DNA of 64,000 bases from Spirochaetales bacterium. Its GTDB lineage: Bacteria > Spirochaetota > Spirochaetia > DSM-2461. Location: positions 1-64,000 of the forward strand of contig JAKSCK010000050.1 of NCBI GenBank assembly GCA_022360655.1. The letters run 5' to 3'. The notes below the pieces were generated by a model. The model was not told the DNA's origin, ran no database searches, and saw nothing but the letters and a program-made list of their open reading frames with translations. The position numbers and the translations under genes are program-made. Each line of letters begins with the position of its first letter. The stretch's first letter is position 1. Below are positions 45,301-53,425 of this stretch, piece by piece.

Positions 45301-46014
45301 GGCCTCAGGAGTTTGGCCAATGAGGGTGCGGCCAGAGGCATCGGTGATGGTCCCTGAAATCATCAGAGGCCAGCGTCGCCCTTGCTGTTCATATAACTGC
45401 TCTAACGCATAGATGGCAGCTTTGGCATTGAGCCCATCAAACGCTGTTTCAATGAGAAAGAGATCCACGCCCCCTTCGACCAAACCTTGGGCGGCCTCAA
45501 GATAGGCCTGAGCCAACTGCTCAAAACGAATATCACGGTATCCTGGATCGCTCACCCGAGGGGAAAGAGAAAGCGTTTTTCCTGTGGGACCAAGGACACC
45601 AGCCACAAAACGAGGTTTTTCCAGCTCTTGATTGGGATGATCGTGGTAGAACTTGGTGATGGCCCCTCGTGCAATTTTTGCCGCTTCACAATTGATTTCA
45701 TGAACCAGATTCTCAAATCCATATTCACTTTGGGCAACAGACGTGGCATTGAAGGTGTTGGTTTCAAGGATGTCTGATCCGGCCTCAAGAAAGGCCTGAT
45801 GCTGGGCGGCCACCACATCGGGGCGCATGAGATTCAGAGCCTCATGATTTCCTTTTAAATCTTTGGAATGGGAAGCAAAACGTTCCCCCCGATAATCCTC
45901 TTCTGTAAGGTCCTGGCCTTGAAACCATGTTCCAGCAGCACCATCAAGAAGGAGAATGCGCTCATTCATCAAGCGCTGGAGCTCTTCTGTTTTATCGGCT
46001 TTATTCACACGCAT
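42301..46014 (-). CDS. metH: cobalamin-dependent methionine synthase
   Basis: Transfers a methyl from methyltetrahydrofolate to homocysteine via cobalamin. From ATG 46014, 1237 residues with all four modules. The homocysteine domain has zinc Cys in IGLNCALG and GGCCGTTPEH. The pterin domain has NVGERTNVSGS. The B12 domain has DVHDIGKN, the lower axial His site. The reactivation domain (~930-1237) has RPAPGYPPCPDH and ends SVGRLTLEQVEDYAQRRG. CAGGAG abuts the ATG, too close to be a good ribosome site. No B12 or SAM riboswitch was recognised upstream. Confidence 0.96.
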   Translation of the reverse strand: MRVNKADKTEELQRLMNERILLLDGAAGTWFQGQDLTEEDYRGERFASHSKDLKGNHEALNLMRPDVVAAQHQAFLEAGSDILETNTFNATSVAQSEYGFENLVHEINCEAAKIARGAITKFYHDHPNQELEKPRFVAGVLGPTGKTLSLSPRVSDPGYRDIRFEQLAQAYLEAAQGLVEGGVDLFLIETAFDGLNAKAAIYALEQLYEQQGRRWPLMISGTITDASGRTLIGQTPEAFWVSVSHAQPLTIGLNCALGAKDLVPHIRSLSQATAGVSVHPNAGLPDEEGQYDDSPELMAQVIGRMADEGLVNIVGGCCGTTPEHIRQIAQRVAPCSPRKIPVHGSHTQLSGLETLVIDDDSLFINVGERTNVSGSRKFARLIREKQYDEAVEIARQQVENGAQIVDVNVDDALLEAPEEMERFLNLLMAEPDVARVPIMIDSSEKTALEAGLRCIGGKGVVNSLSLKEGEQAFLEQAAMVRRYGAAVVVMAFDEKGQADTRERKVEIGRRAVQLLTQEAGFPPQDIILDLNVFAVATGISEHSRYALDFIEAVGILSKELPGVRYSGGISNVSFSFRGNNTVREAMHAVFLYYAIQAGLTMGIVNAGQLAVYDEIDPLLRERVEDVILARKEDADDRLLDVAENFAGRTTAAAEDLQWREQDAAGRLGHALVKGLAGWVEEDALEAYHSLGSALSVIEGPLMAGMDRVGSLFGDGKMFLPQVVKSARVMKKAVGVLQPFLDQAEGQGLGGRIVMATVQGDVHDIGKNIVGVVLQCNGFDVEDLGVMVPPEQILERAETWGADAIGLSGLITPSLEQMGRVATMMEERGWTIPLLIGGATTSAMHTALKLAPLYSGPVVHVKDASLAPQVVTTLLDPERRKTEVQRIRQEQERLREQKNKRVSGREHLQLAQAQEKKWLPEGGWSRQHQLPTPAKTGITVFESIPLEDIIPLIDWRFFLYAWDIDGAYPAVLDHPEKGEAAKRLIADAKAQLERLKAAGVGGAAAVAGIFPAASRGDDILIYTDESRQTVQCVLPQLRQSGRKKDIPYYLSQADWMAPEGSGVQDWLGFAVATGGVGAEEALLERKRVNDDYGALVLQSLFDRIGEAASEWVHREMRTRVWGSSPEENLTPESIIAGNYDGIRPAPGYPPCPDHTVKRDIFALLGVTEAIGVTLTESTMMHPAASVCAYVFCRPGISYFSVGRLTLEQVEDYAQRRGMTRSEAEGWLAQFLSYDASNA

Positions 46015-46379
46015 CTCCTGTTGATTGCCCAAAGGCTGACATTATTGGATGGGATTGTACCCTTGCACTTCAAACTCAGGAAGGGGTGAGAAGGATTTGC
46101 AAAAAATAGAGCAAAATGAGCCTCCTCAGACCAATTCAATTTTTAAGCGAAAACTGTTCAGGAATTGTGGGAAATGATGAGGGAAAAATCCAATAAAAAG
46201 TAAGATCGACCCCGATTCAAAATGGCATTTTGAATCGGGGTGAGGAAAAACCATTGAATTTCATGGGAAAACTGGAAAGAGTAACAGCACCTGCCGAAGA
46301 ACCCATCCGTGAACTCTGAAACATCCTAAAATGAATGATTGCTGACGGTTTTCCGTCAACAATCTATTCTCCCAAGAAC
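46015..46379. other. intergenic region between livF and metH
   Basis: A 365-bp gap without a convincing gene. It contains the livF terminator hairpin at 46210-46240 and the presumed metH promoter, for which AATAAT at about 46040 is only a weak -10 candidate. Confidence 0.6.
46210..46240 (-). terminator. terminator after the liv operon
   Basis: Perfect 14-bp inverted repeat (46210-46223 and 46227-46240, loop of 3), followed on the minus strand by CGATCTTACTTTTTATT. It lies ~140 nt beyond the livF stop. Confidence 0.7.
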
Positions 46380-47087
46380 TTAAACTCCCAGATAAGCGTC
46401 ACGAACTTCTTGATCTTCCATCAAGGCTGAGGCCTTATCTGTTTTCACAATCATTCCGTTTTGCAACACATAGCCACGGTGGGCAATTTTGAGAGCCATA
46501 TTGGCATTCTGTTCCACAAGGAAGATGGTGGTGCCCTGCTCTTGATTCACCCGGGTGATGATTTCAAAGATTTGCTGCACAATCAATGGAGCAAGTCCCA
46601 AGGAGGGTTCATCAAGAAGCAGGAGACGGGGTCGAGCCATGAGTGCACGACTGATGGCCAGCATTTGCTGCTCACCACCAGAAAGCGTTCCTCCACTCTG
46701 GTGACGTCGTTTGGCCAAAATCGGAAAAAGATCCATCACATATTCCAGATCTTTTTTAACTTCGTCTTTGTCATTGCGAAGGTAAGCCCCCATATCCAGA
46801 TTTTCTGTGATGGTGAGCTGGGGGAAAATATGTCGTCCCTCAGGAACCTGACACACACCCATGGAAACAATCTCATGAGAGGATTTATGGGTGATGTCTT
46901 GGCCATCAAAAATGATGGATCCACTTCTTGGCGTTTCTACCCCACTGATGGACATCAGCGTTGTGGACTTGCCAGCACCATTGGCCCCAATGAGTGTGAT
47001 GATTTCCCCCTGTTCCACATCAAGACTGATGCCTTTGAGAGCTTGGATGTTTCCATAGTAGGTATGAATATTATCAACTTTGAGCAT
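46380..47087 (-). CDS. livF: branched-chain amino acid ABC transporter ATPase LivF
   Basis: The second ATPase of the Liv system. Of two adjacent ATG codons, 47087 has GAGG at proper distance. 235 residues with Walker A GANGAGKST, Q-loop CQVPEGRHIFP typical of LivF, signature LSGGEQQM and Walker B LLLLDEPSLGLAP. The last of five liv genes, 7 nt after livG. Confidence 0.95.
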   Translation of the reverse strand: MLKVDNIHTYYGNIQALKGISLDVEQGEIITLIGANGAGKSTTLMSISGVETPRSGSIIFDGQDITHKSSHEIVSMGVCQVPEGRHIFPQLTITENLDMGAYLRNDKDEVKKDLEYVMDLFPILAKRRHQSGGTLSGGEQQMLAISRALMARPRLLLLDEPSLGLAPLIVQQIFEIITRVNQEQGTTIFLVEQNANMALKIAHRGYVLQNGMIVKTDKASALMEDQEVRDAYLGV

Positions 47088-47094
47088 CATGGCC

Positions 47095-47874
47095 TCATTC
47101 CCCCAGGTATGCCTTAATCACAGCAGGATTGGATTTCACTTCTTCTGGTGTTCCAGAAGCAATCATCTTGCCATAATCCAACACGTAGATTCGCTCTGAA
47201 AGACTCATGACCAAGCTCATGTCATGCTCAATGAGCAAAATGGTGATTCCCTCATCATCTCGAATGCGCTTAATGGTGTCATCCAGTTCCCGTGTCTCTT
47301 GAGGGTTCATTCCAGCTGCGGGCTCATCCAAAAGAAGCAACTGTGGCTCTGTGGCCATGGCTCGCGCTATCTCCAAGAGACGCTGGGCCCCATAGGGTAA
47401 GGATGAGGCCGAATCATTTGCATACTTTTCTAGTCCCAGTTTTTTGAGGATGTTGAGACTGTCTTCGATGACCGCCTCTTCCTCTCTTCTGGTTTTTGAA
47501 TCTCGAAAAATCGCACCAAAGATGCCAGCATGCAATTTGGGATGGCGCCCAATCATCACATTTTCTAATGCGGTCATGGATGAGAAGAGGCGAATATTCT
47601 GAAAGGTTCGAGCCAAACCCAGTTCTGTGATTCGATTGGGCTTCAATCCGTTGGTTCGAACCGACTTGCCCAAGGGACTCACAACAGAAATATCCCCTTC
47701 ACTGGGTGTGTACACACCAGTTACACAGTTAAAAAGTGTGGTTTTTCCTGCACCGTTTGGTCCAATGAGAGCCACAATTTCACCCTCATCAATATGCATA
47801 TTGGCATGGTCAACAGCCCGTAAACCGCCAAAAACCATTGAGAAGTCTTTGATGTCAAGGATGGTTCGGCTCAT
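47095..47874 (-). CDS. livG: branched-chain amino acid ABC transporter ATPase LivG
   Basis: 259 residues with MVFGGLRAVDHANM, Walker A GPNGAGKTT, the LivG-specific Q-loop region LARTFQNIRLF, a variant signature LPYGAQRLLEIARAMA and Walker B LLLLDEPAAGMNP. LPYGAQ in place of LSGGQ is usual for LivG. It overlaps livM by 4 nt (ATGA). Confidence 0.95.
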   Translation of the reverse strand: MSRTILDIKDFSMVFGGLRAVDHANMHIDEGEIVALIGPNGAGKTTLFNCVTGVYTPSEGDISVVSPLGKSVRTNGLKPNRITELGLARTFQNIRLFSSMTALENVMIGRHPKLHAGIFGAIFRDSKTRREEEAVIEDSLNILKKLGLEKYANDSASSLPYGAQRLLEIARAMATEPQLLLLDEPAAGMNPQETRELDDTIKRIRDDEGITILLIEHDMSLVMSLSERIYVLDYGKMIASGTPEEVKSNPAVIKAYLGE

Positions 47875-49076
47875 TCTTTTCCTCCACCAACGGTATAACG
47901 TTTCCGCACACGTGGAATAATGCCTTGAGGCCTAAAAATGGACATCACCACCAAGGCCACACCAAACATCAGCATGCGGTAATCCGCCAAGGCACGGAAA
48001 TATTCTGGAATTAGCGTGACAAGGAAAGCACCAAGAATCACACCGGGAATGGAGCCTGTACCACCAAGTACAACAGCCACCAGAATCATCACGGATTCCA
48101 TGAGAGTAAAACTTCCGGGATTGATATAAGTGGTTTTTCCGGCCAAGACAACGCCCACCATTCCAGCCCAAACGGCTCCAAGGGCAAAGGTGGTGAGTTT
48201 GGCCTTGGTTAAATCAATGCCCATGGCCTGAGCAGCAATTTCATCATCGCGCATGGCCTCAAGGGCCCGCCCTACCCGTGAATCCTCCAAACGCTTTATC
48301 ACAAAGATGGCCAACAAAACCAATGCAATCGCTATAAAATAGAGGTAGGTGGTGGCTCCCTGAAGGGAAAGTTTTGTAAAAAAAGCTGGCCGGGGAATTT
48401 GAGCAATACCTTCCGGACCTTTGGTAAATCCCGAAAGATTCTCCAGAAGAAGCCGGATGATTTCCCCAAAGGCTAAGGTCACAATCGCAAGATAATCACC
48501 TCGCAACCGTAAAACCGGAAAGCCAATCACAAGACCAAAGAGAGCTCCTGAAACGGCACCAAAGGGTAAGGCCACCCAGAATGGAAGCCCCCAGTAAAGG
48601 TACATCAATCCATAAGAATAGGCTCCAACGGCATAGAATGCAGCATAGCCTAAATGAAGCAAACCACCATAACCAATGACAATGTTCAACCCTAAGCCAA
48701 GAATCACAAACATCAACGCACTTGTCACAATACCAACCTGATAAAACTTCACCAGGAATGGGAATAAAACCACAACAAGAGCCAATGTTGATAATCCCGA
48801 AATTTGAAACTTTCGATTGGATGCAAATACTGTAACTTTTTCACGCCATGCAGAAGACTGGATCCGCGTATTGCCTTTCTCTCGACGCTCAAGCATTCTG
48901 CGCCAAATCCATGAAAGACCAAAGGCACCAATGGCCACCCAAAGAAGATTCATCCAACGCCAAACAACGGTGTTATCCCGTGTGTTGACCTTAATCACAA
49001 GAAGAGGAAAGGTCAGAACCATGAACCAGAGACTGGTGATCAACGATTTTTTGGCTTCACTTAAAAGACGATTCAT
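47871..49076 (-). CDS. livM: branched-chain amino acid ABC transporter permease LivM
   Basis: From ATG 49076 (AAGGAG upstream), 401 residues. An N-terminal extension of ~95 residues with two extra membrane helices precedes the usual LivM core (LNIVIGYGGLLHLGYAAFYAVGAY, split here by eye as the first core helices). The conserved cytoplasmic loop is EAMRDDEIAAQAMGID. The C-terminal helix region has VVLGGTGSIPGVILGAF. The longer frame to 49115 lacks a ribosome site. Confidence 0.94.
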   Translation of the reverse strand: MNRLLSEAKKSLITSLWFMVLTFPLLVIKVNTRDNTVVWRWMNLLWVAIGAFGLSWIWRRMLERREKGNTRIQSSAWREKVTVFASNRKFQISGLSTLALVVVLFPFLVKFYQVGIVTSALMFVILGLGLNIVIGYGGLLHLGYAAFYAVGAYSYGLMYLYWGLPFWVALPFGAVSGALFGLVIGFPVLRLRGDYLAIVTLAFGEIIRLLLENLSGFTKGPEGIAQIPRPAFFTKLSLQGATTYLYFIAIALVLLAIFVIKRLEDSRVGRALEAMRDDEIAAQAMGIDLTKAKLTTFALGAVWAGMVGVVLAGKTTYINPGSFTLMESVMILVAVVLGGTGSIPGVILGAFLVTLIPEYFRALADYRMLMFGVALVVMSIFRPQGIIPRVRKRYTVGGGKE

Positions 49077-49086
49077 TCCCAACTCC

Positions 49087-50004
49087 TTAAACCTTTTCCA
49101 CTTCATTACGCCCAAGGAGTCCTGAGGGCTTAAAGATGAGAATCAGAATGAGAATGAGGAAGGCAAAGGCATTGTCATAAGCACTGGAAATGTAACCAGC
49201 CCCAAGACTCTCTGTCATGCCCAGAACAAAACTCCCCAGTACAGCACCTGGGATGCTTCCAATTCCTCCAAGTACGGCGGCAACAAACGCTTTTATTCCT
49301 GCAAGAAAACCAATGTAGAAATTGATTTGTCCTGTATGGTTGGCAATCAAAACACCACCAATGGCTGCTGTTGCCGAACCAATCACAAAGGTGAATGTGA
49401 TCACCCTATTAATATCAATACCAACAAGCTGAGCCATCACTTTATCCTGAGCCGTGGCACGCATGGCTTTTCCCATTCTTGTGAACTTAATCAGGAGGGT
49501 GAGAAACAGCATCACAACAAAGGTGGTCACCATGATCACGAGTTGTGTTGTTGTGAGCAAAGACTTTCCTGGAATGAGAAAAGAAAAATCTGGAATCATG
49601 GAACGAAAGGGTAAAAAATCTGAGGTTTGAGCAAGAAGGACAAAATTTTGCAAAATCAGAGACATTCCGATAGCACTGATTAATGCCGTGAGTCTGGGAG
49701 CATTTCTCAGGGGTTTATAGGCAATCTTTTCCAAGGTTACCCCATAGGCTGCGGAATAAAATACGGCGGCAACAAGAGAAATCCCCAGAATAACCAATGG
49801 CGAAAGCTCTGTTGTGATTTGAAGTACTCCACCAATGATCAGGGCCGTAAAAGCTCCAATCATGTAGATCTCTCCATGGGCAAAATTGATGAGCTTGATG
49901 ATTCCATAGACCATCGTGTACCCCAGGGCAATCAAGGCATAGATGCTGCCCTTGGTTAGCCCGGAGAGCACGAGCTGAAGAAAGTATTTCACATCGGGAT
50001 TCAA
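49087..50004 (-). CDS. livH: branched-chain amino acid ABC transporter permease LivH
   Basis: 305 residues, eight or so membrane helices. It starts with the family signature GLTKGSIYALIALGYTMVYG and INFAHGEIYMIGAF, and contains MRATAQDKVMAQLVGI (coupling loop) and VLGGIGSIPGAVLGSF. It is 10 nt upstream of livM, with AAGGAG before the ATG. Confidence 0.95.
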   Translation of the reverse strand: MNPDVKYFLQLVLSGLTKGSIYALIALGYTMVYGIIKLINFAHGEIYMIGAFTALIIGGVLQITTELSPLVILGISLVAAVFYSAAYGVTLEKIAYKPLRNAPRLTALISAIGMSLILQNFVLLAQTSDFLPFRSMIPDFSFLIPGKSLLTTTQLVIMVTTFVVMLFLTLLIKFTRMGKAMRATAQDKVMAQLVGIDINRVITFTFVIGSATAAIGGVLIANHTGQINFYIGFLAGIKAFVAAVLGGIGSIPGAVLGSFVLGMTESLGAGYISSAYDNAFAFLILILILIFKPSGLLGRNEVEKV

Positions 50005-50030
50005 GGGAACTCTCCTTAAAAAGGAATAAA

Positions 50031-50057
50031 GACGGGATTGGAGAAACCAACCCCGTC
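50031..50057 (-). terminator. hairpin between livK and livH (partial terminator)
   Basis: 11-bp arms GACGGGGTTGG and CCAATCCCGTC with one mismatch, loop of 5, followed on the minus strand by TTTATTCCTTTTT. Such hairpins commonly make binding-protein mRNA more abundant than permease mRNA. Confidence 0.6.
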
Positions 50058-50109
50058 CGTGAGAGAGGGTGAGAGAACCTCACCCGCAAACATGATGAGG
50101 GATCAGATC

Positions 50110-51222
50110 TTACAGTTCGACGTAAACTCCGTTCTGGACCTGATACACTGCAAAACCAACACCAATGGCATCACCTTTTTCATCAAAACTGATGCTGCCA
50201 AGAGGTGTTTCTACATACTCACTGCGAAGAGCGCTCATGATGGCATCCCCTTCCGTGCTTCCAGCTTTATCAATGGCATTCATCATCGCTGTGGCTGCAG
50301 CATAGGCATTGATAAAGAAAGCACCGGGGTCTTCACTGTAGGCATCAATGTGATCCTGAACAGCCTTTTTGTACATGGGATTATCCGAGGTATCCATGGG
50401 CCCAGAGGCATAAACCCCTTCTGCAAACTCACCAGCAACCTGAATAAAGGTGTCATCTTTTACACCATCATCAGAGACAAAAGGAATGGAGATTCCGCGT
50501 TGGGTCATTTGCTGAACAAGCTTGGAAGCTTCAGGATGGTATCCGCCAAAGATCAGAGCTTCTGCATCTGTATTGGCCACTTTTGTTAACACGGAAGAAT
50601 AATCAATGCCGCCAACAGTGATGCCTTCATAAAGAACAGTTTCAACACCCATCTCTTCTAATGCAGCCATACAGAAATCGGCAAAACCTTTTCCATAGTC
50701 CTGTTTATCATGGAGAATGGCCACTTTCTTTGCTCCGAGAACCTCGGCAACAAATTTGGAATCGGTGTAGGCTTGAGCATCATCGGGAGCAATGGTTCGG
50801 AAAAAGTTGGGATAATTGCCACTCTGAGTCAAAGGAGGATTGGTGGCCGAGGGACTGATGGCGGGAATCCCGGCTTCATTGTAAATTCCTAAGGCACTTT
50901 TTGTTGCACCAGAACAAATATGTCCAATCACAGCAACAACGCCATCGCCAACAACCTTTGCAGCACTGTTTGCGGCAACTTCGGGTTTACACGCGTCATC
51001 TTCAATGACAAGTTCAATCTGCTTGCCCAGCAAACCACCCTTCTTGTTCCATTCCTCGGCAACAAGCTCAGCTGCTTTTACTGTGGGCAACCCATAGGAG
51101 GCTAAATCCCCTGAATGAGCACCAACAACGGCAATTTTGATTGTTCCACTATCCTTTGCACAACCAATGAACAGAGAAACCGTTAATGCCATGGCAACGA
51201 GAACCAATACGGATTTCTTCAT
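50110..51222 (-). CDS. livK: branched-chain amino acid-binding lipoprotein LivK/LivJ
   Basis: ATG 51222 with GAAGGAG upstream, 370 residues. Signal peptide SVLVLVAMALTVSLFIGC with lipobox FIGC. The mature part is a type I periplasmic binding fold with IKIAVVGAHSGDLASYG, GGLLGKQIELVIEDD, VIGHICSGAT, and AISPSATNP, the residues contacting the amino acid alpha-group. It heads livK-H-M-G-F, a full ABC set in one direction. Leu/Ile/Val specificity is by family only. Confidence 0.94.
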   Translation of the reverse strand: MKKSVLVLVAMALTVSLFIGCAKDSGTIKIAVVGAHSGDLASYGLPTVKAAELVAEEWNKKGGLLGKQIELVIEDDACKPEVAANSAAKVVGDGVVAVIGHICSGATKSALGIYNEAGIPAISPSATNPPLTQSGNYPNFFRTIAPDDAQAYTDSKFVAEVLGAKKVAILHDKQDYGKGFADFCMAALEEMGVETVLYEGITVGGIDYSSVLTKVANTDAEALIFGGYHPEASKLVQQMTQRGISIPFVSDDGVKDDTFIQVAGEFAEGVYASGPMDTSDNPMYKKAVQDHIDAYSEDPGAFFINAYAAATAMMNAIDKAGSTEGDAIMSALRSEYVETPLGSISFDEKGDAIGVGFAVYQVQNGVYVEL

Positions 51223-51265
51223 ACGTTCCACTCCTTCTACTTCCGAGATTCGCAACGATGATCTT

Positions 51266-51314
51266 TATATATCCGCTAGCCTTTATTGCTGTCAATTATG
51301 GCAAATAATTGCCA
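51266..51314 (-). promoter_or_regulatory. livK promoter with palindromic operator
   Basis: Minus strand perfect TTGACA (51290-51295), 18-bp spacer, TATATA (51266-51271). A 16-bp palindrome TGGCAAATAATTGCCA occupies 51299-51314, 3 bp upstream of the -35. This is suited to an activator or repressor of the liv operon. The start site is near 51259. Confidence 0.65.
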
Positions 51315-51797
51315 ATAAATGGCCGTTTTTTCCATTATTCATGATTTTTAATTCATAAAAAACAGGGAAAGGGCGACTATTCATGAAAATAAACGCAATT
51401 CTTTGCCATTGAGCAAAAACAACTTGTTCCCAATGCTTATAAATAAGAAATTTTTGTTAATTGATGCTTAACCCTTTCCTTCTTTTTGGGATTTCCAACC
51501 ATTTTCTACACAAAAAAAGACTGAAGACTTTTGAATATTTTCTATTTTTGGTTATTTTTTACAGCTATTCACCATTCTTTAATGAGAATTACCCATATGA
51601 TCAACAAATCTCTTCAATACTATCGCTAAATGACGAATTTCTTCGTTTCTTTCTGTTCTTTCACTCTCCTCTAAGCATTCCCTTACCCCTGATAAGCAAA
51701 CTGAAGTTTTCCGTAATTCGCAGCATTCAAAAATCTCCTTACCAATCTGATCTTCAAGTCGAATTGAATTACGGGATTCGAAGCTTACAAGACTCTT
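51315..51797. other. AT-rich intergenic region between livK and purN
   Basis: About 480 bp, much more AT-rich than its surroundings. It has no convincing gene, no tRNA and no clear terminator. Short dyads around ATTCATGA occur near 51337-51385. Confidence 0.5.
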
Positions 51798-52376
51798 CTA
51801 CAAGGTCTCACTCCATTGAGAAAGAATCAGGGGATACAGCCGATGCTCCTGTACAAGTACTCTTTGAGCGAGTCTTTCTGGTGTATCATCGGGACAAACC
51901 TTGATCTTGGCCTGCCCAAGAATGGCTCCCCCATCCACCTTGGCAACAACATGATGGACTGTGCACCCACTTTCTTGATCACCCGACTCAAGCACTTTTT
52001 TGTGAACATGCATGCCCCACATTCCTTCTCCTCCATGACGAGGAAGTAAGGAAGGATGAATATTCACCATGCGTCCTTTCCATTCTTCAAGAACAGATCC
52101 AGACAAAATACTCAGCCAACCAGCCAAAGCCACAGCATCGATATTCTTGCTTTTCAGCAGAGAGTTGAGTTCTTCTGAGAGAGTCTTCTTCCATTCCCTA
52201 CGATCGAGTAACTCTGCTTCAATTTGAGCCTCATGGGCACGTTCCAAGGCATAACATGGCCGATCCGCAACCAAAAGAACTGGCTGAAAGCAACCCAGTT
52301 TTTTTTGACGTGAAGCATCAATGAGTGCTTGAAAATTGCTTCCACCTCCAGAAGACAAAATGGCTAAGCGAAGCAT
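51798..52376 (-). CDS. purN: phosphoribosylglycinamide formyltransferase
   Basis: Formylates GAR using 10-formyl-THF. 192 residues with LAILSSGGGSNFQALID, the phosphate-binding start, NIHPSLLPRHGG with catalytic His, and HHVVAKVDGGAILGQ with Asp in the VDxG motif. Catalytic Asn is in MVNIHPS. It is the last gene of the pur run and overlaps purM by 13 nt. Confidence 0.95.
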   Translation of the reverse strand: MLRLAILSSGGGSNFQALIDASRQKKLGCFQPVLLVADRPCYALERAHEAQIEAELLDRREWKKTLSEELNSLLKSKNIDAVALAGWLSILSGSVLEEWKGRMVNIHPSLLPRHGGEGMWGMHVHKKVLESGDQESGCTVHHVVAKVDGGAILGQAKIKVCPDDTPERLAQRVLVQEHRLYPLILSQWSETL

Positions 52377-53386
52377 ACCCCACCTTGACCTTCTTCAACT
52401 GTGCCAATTTCCCATGCTGGACATCCTAACGATTCAAGTTTTTGAAGAACGGAGTACTGAACACCTTGGGGCAAGACGAGAACAAAACCAATTCCCAAAT
52501 TGAAGGTTCCTCGCATTTCCTCTTCAGAAACTCCTTGCTGTCGGATCAGATCAAAAAGTAAGGGTTCTTCCCAGGACTTCGGCTGAATCACGGCTCTCAG
52601 TGGTTGATGTCCCCAGACACGTGGAAGATTTTCTGGAATCCCACCACCTGTGATATGCGCCATACCTTTAATTGGGAAACCATCATCAAGCAAGGAACGG
52701 ACCGGATTACCATACAAACGGGTTGGTTCTAGAAAGGATTCACGCAAGGGTTTTCCCTGGAAGGACTTTTCCCAATCCTGATGAGAAAAGAGAGCTCGAA
52801 TGAGACTGTAGCCATTGGAATGCGCTCCACTGGAAGCTAAGCCAATAAGGACATCTCCCGCACCAATGCCCTCACCTGAAATCATTTTTGATTTCTCGAC
52901 TGCTCCTACCAGAAAACCTGCTGCATCATAATCACCAGGCGCATAGAAACCTGGCATTTCCGCTGTTTCTCCTCCCACAAGTGCACAACCTTCTTCTGCA
53001 CAATAGGCCGCCATGCCCGCAACGATTCCTGCTGCTGCATCGGATTCCAGTTTTCCACAGGCCAGATAGTCTAAGAAAAACAATGGATGAGCCCCATGAC
53101 ACAGCACATCATTGGCCACCATGGCATAGCAATCTTTCCCTATAACATCATAGCGCTTTGCATCCAGAGCTAGACGCAACTTTGTTCCCACACCATCCGT
53201 GCCAGACACAAGAACAGGCTCATTATAGCCTTGAAGAGAATACAAACTGGCAAAAGAACCCAATCCTCCAAGAACATGAGGATTCTGTGTTGCCGCCACA
53301 ACACTTTTCATCTTTTGAACAGCGGAATATCCCTCTTCTTTGTCCACACCGGCTTCTTTATAACTTTGGGGTAATCGCTGACCCAT
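52364..53386 (-). CDS. purM: phosphoribosylformylglycinamidine cyclo-ligase
   Basis: Makes AIR from FGAM and ATP. ATG 53386 with GGAAGG upstream gives 340 residues, the usual length. Motifs: SYKEAGVDKEEGY, GTDGVGTKLRLA, GKDCYAMVANDVLCHGA, GGETAEMPGFY, SGAHSNGYSLIR, HITGGGIPENLPR. All belong to the PurM/ThiL ATP-binding fold. The frame extending to 53425 lacks a ribosome site. Confidence 0.96.
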   Translation of the reverse strand: MGQRLPQSYKEAGVDKEEGYSAVQKMKSVVAATQNPHVLGGLGSFASLYSLQGYNEPVLVSGTDGVGTKLRLALDAKRYDVIGKDCYAMVANDVLCHGAHPLFFLDYLACGKLESDAAAGIVAGMAAYCAEEGCALVGGETAEMPGFYAPGDYDAAGFLVGAVEKSKMISGEGIGAGDVLIGLASSGAHSNGYSLIRALFSHQDWEKSFQGKPLRESFLEPTRLYGNPVRSLLDDGFPIKGMAHITGGGIPENLPRVWGHQPLRAVIQPKSWEEPLLFDLIRQQGVSEEEMRGTFNLGIGFVLVLPQGVQYSVLQKLESLGCPAWEIGTVEEGQGGVCFA

Positions 53387-53425
53387 TTCTGACCTTCCTT
53401 CATACACGAATGAAAAACAACTCAT

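Noticed and set aside
46015-46379. Possible cobalamin or SAM riboswitch upstream of metH
   Set aside because: I found no B12-box-like or SAM-box-like conserved core; only the liv terminator and AT-rich sequence are visible.
51461-51904. 147-codon plus-strand frame between livK and purN
   Set aside because: AT-rich, Phe/Ser/Leu-rich sequence typical of random frames in AT-rich DNA; its 3' third is antisense to purN and there is no ribosome site.
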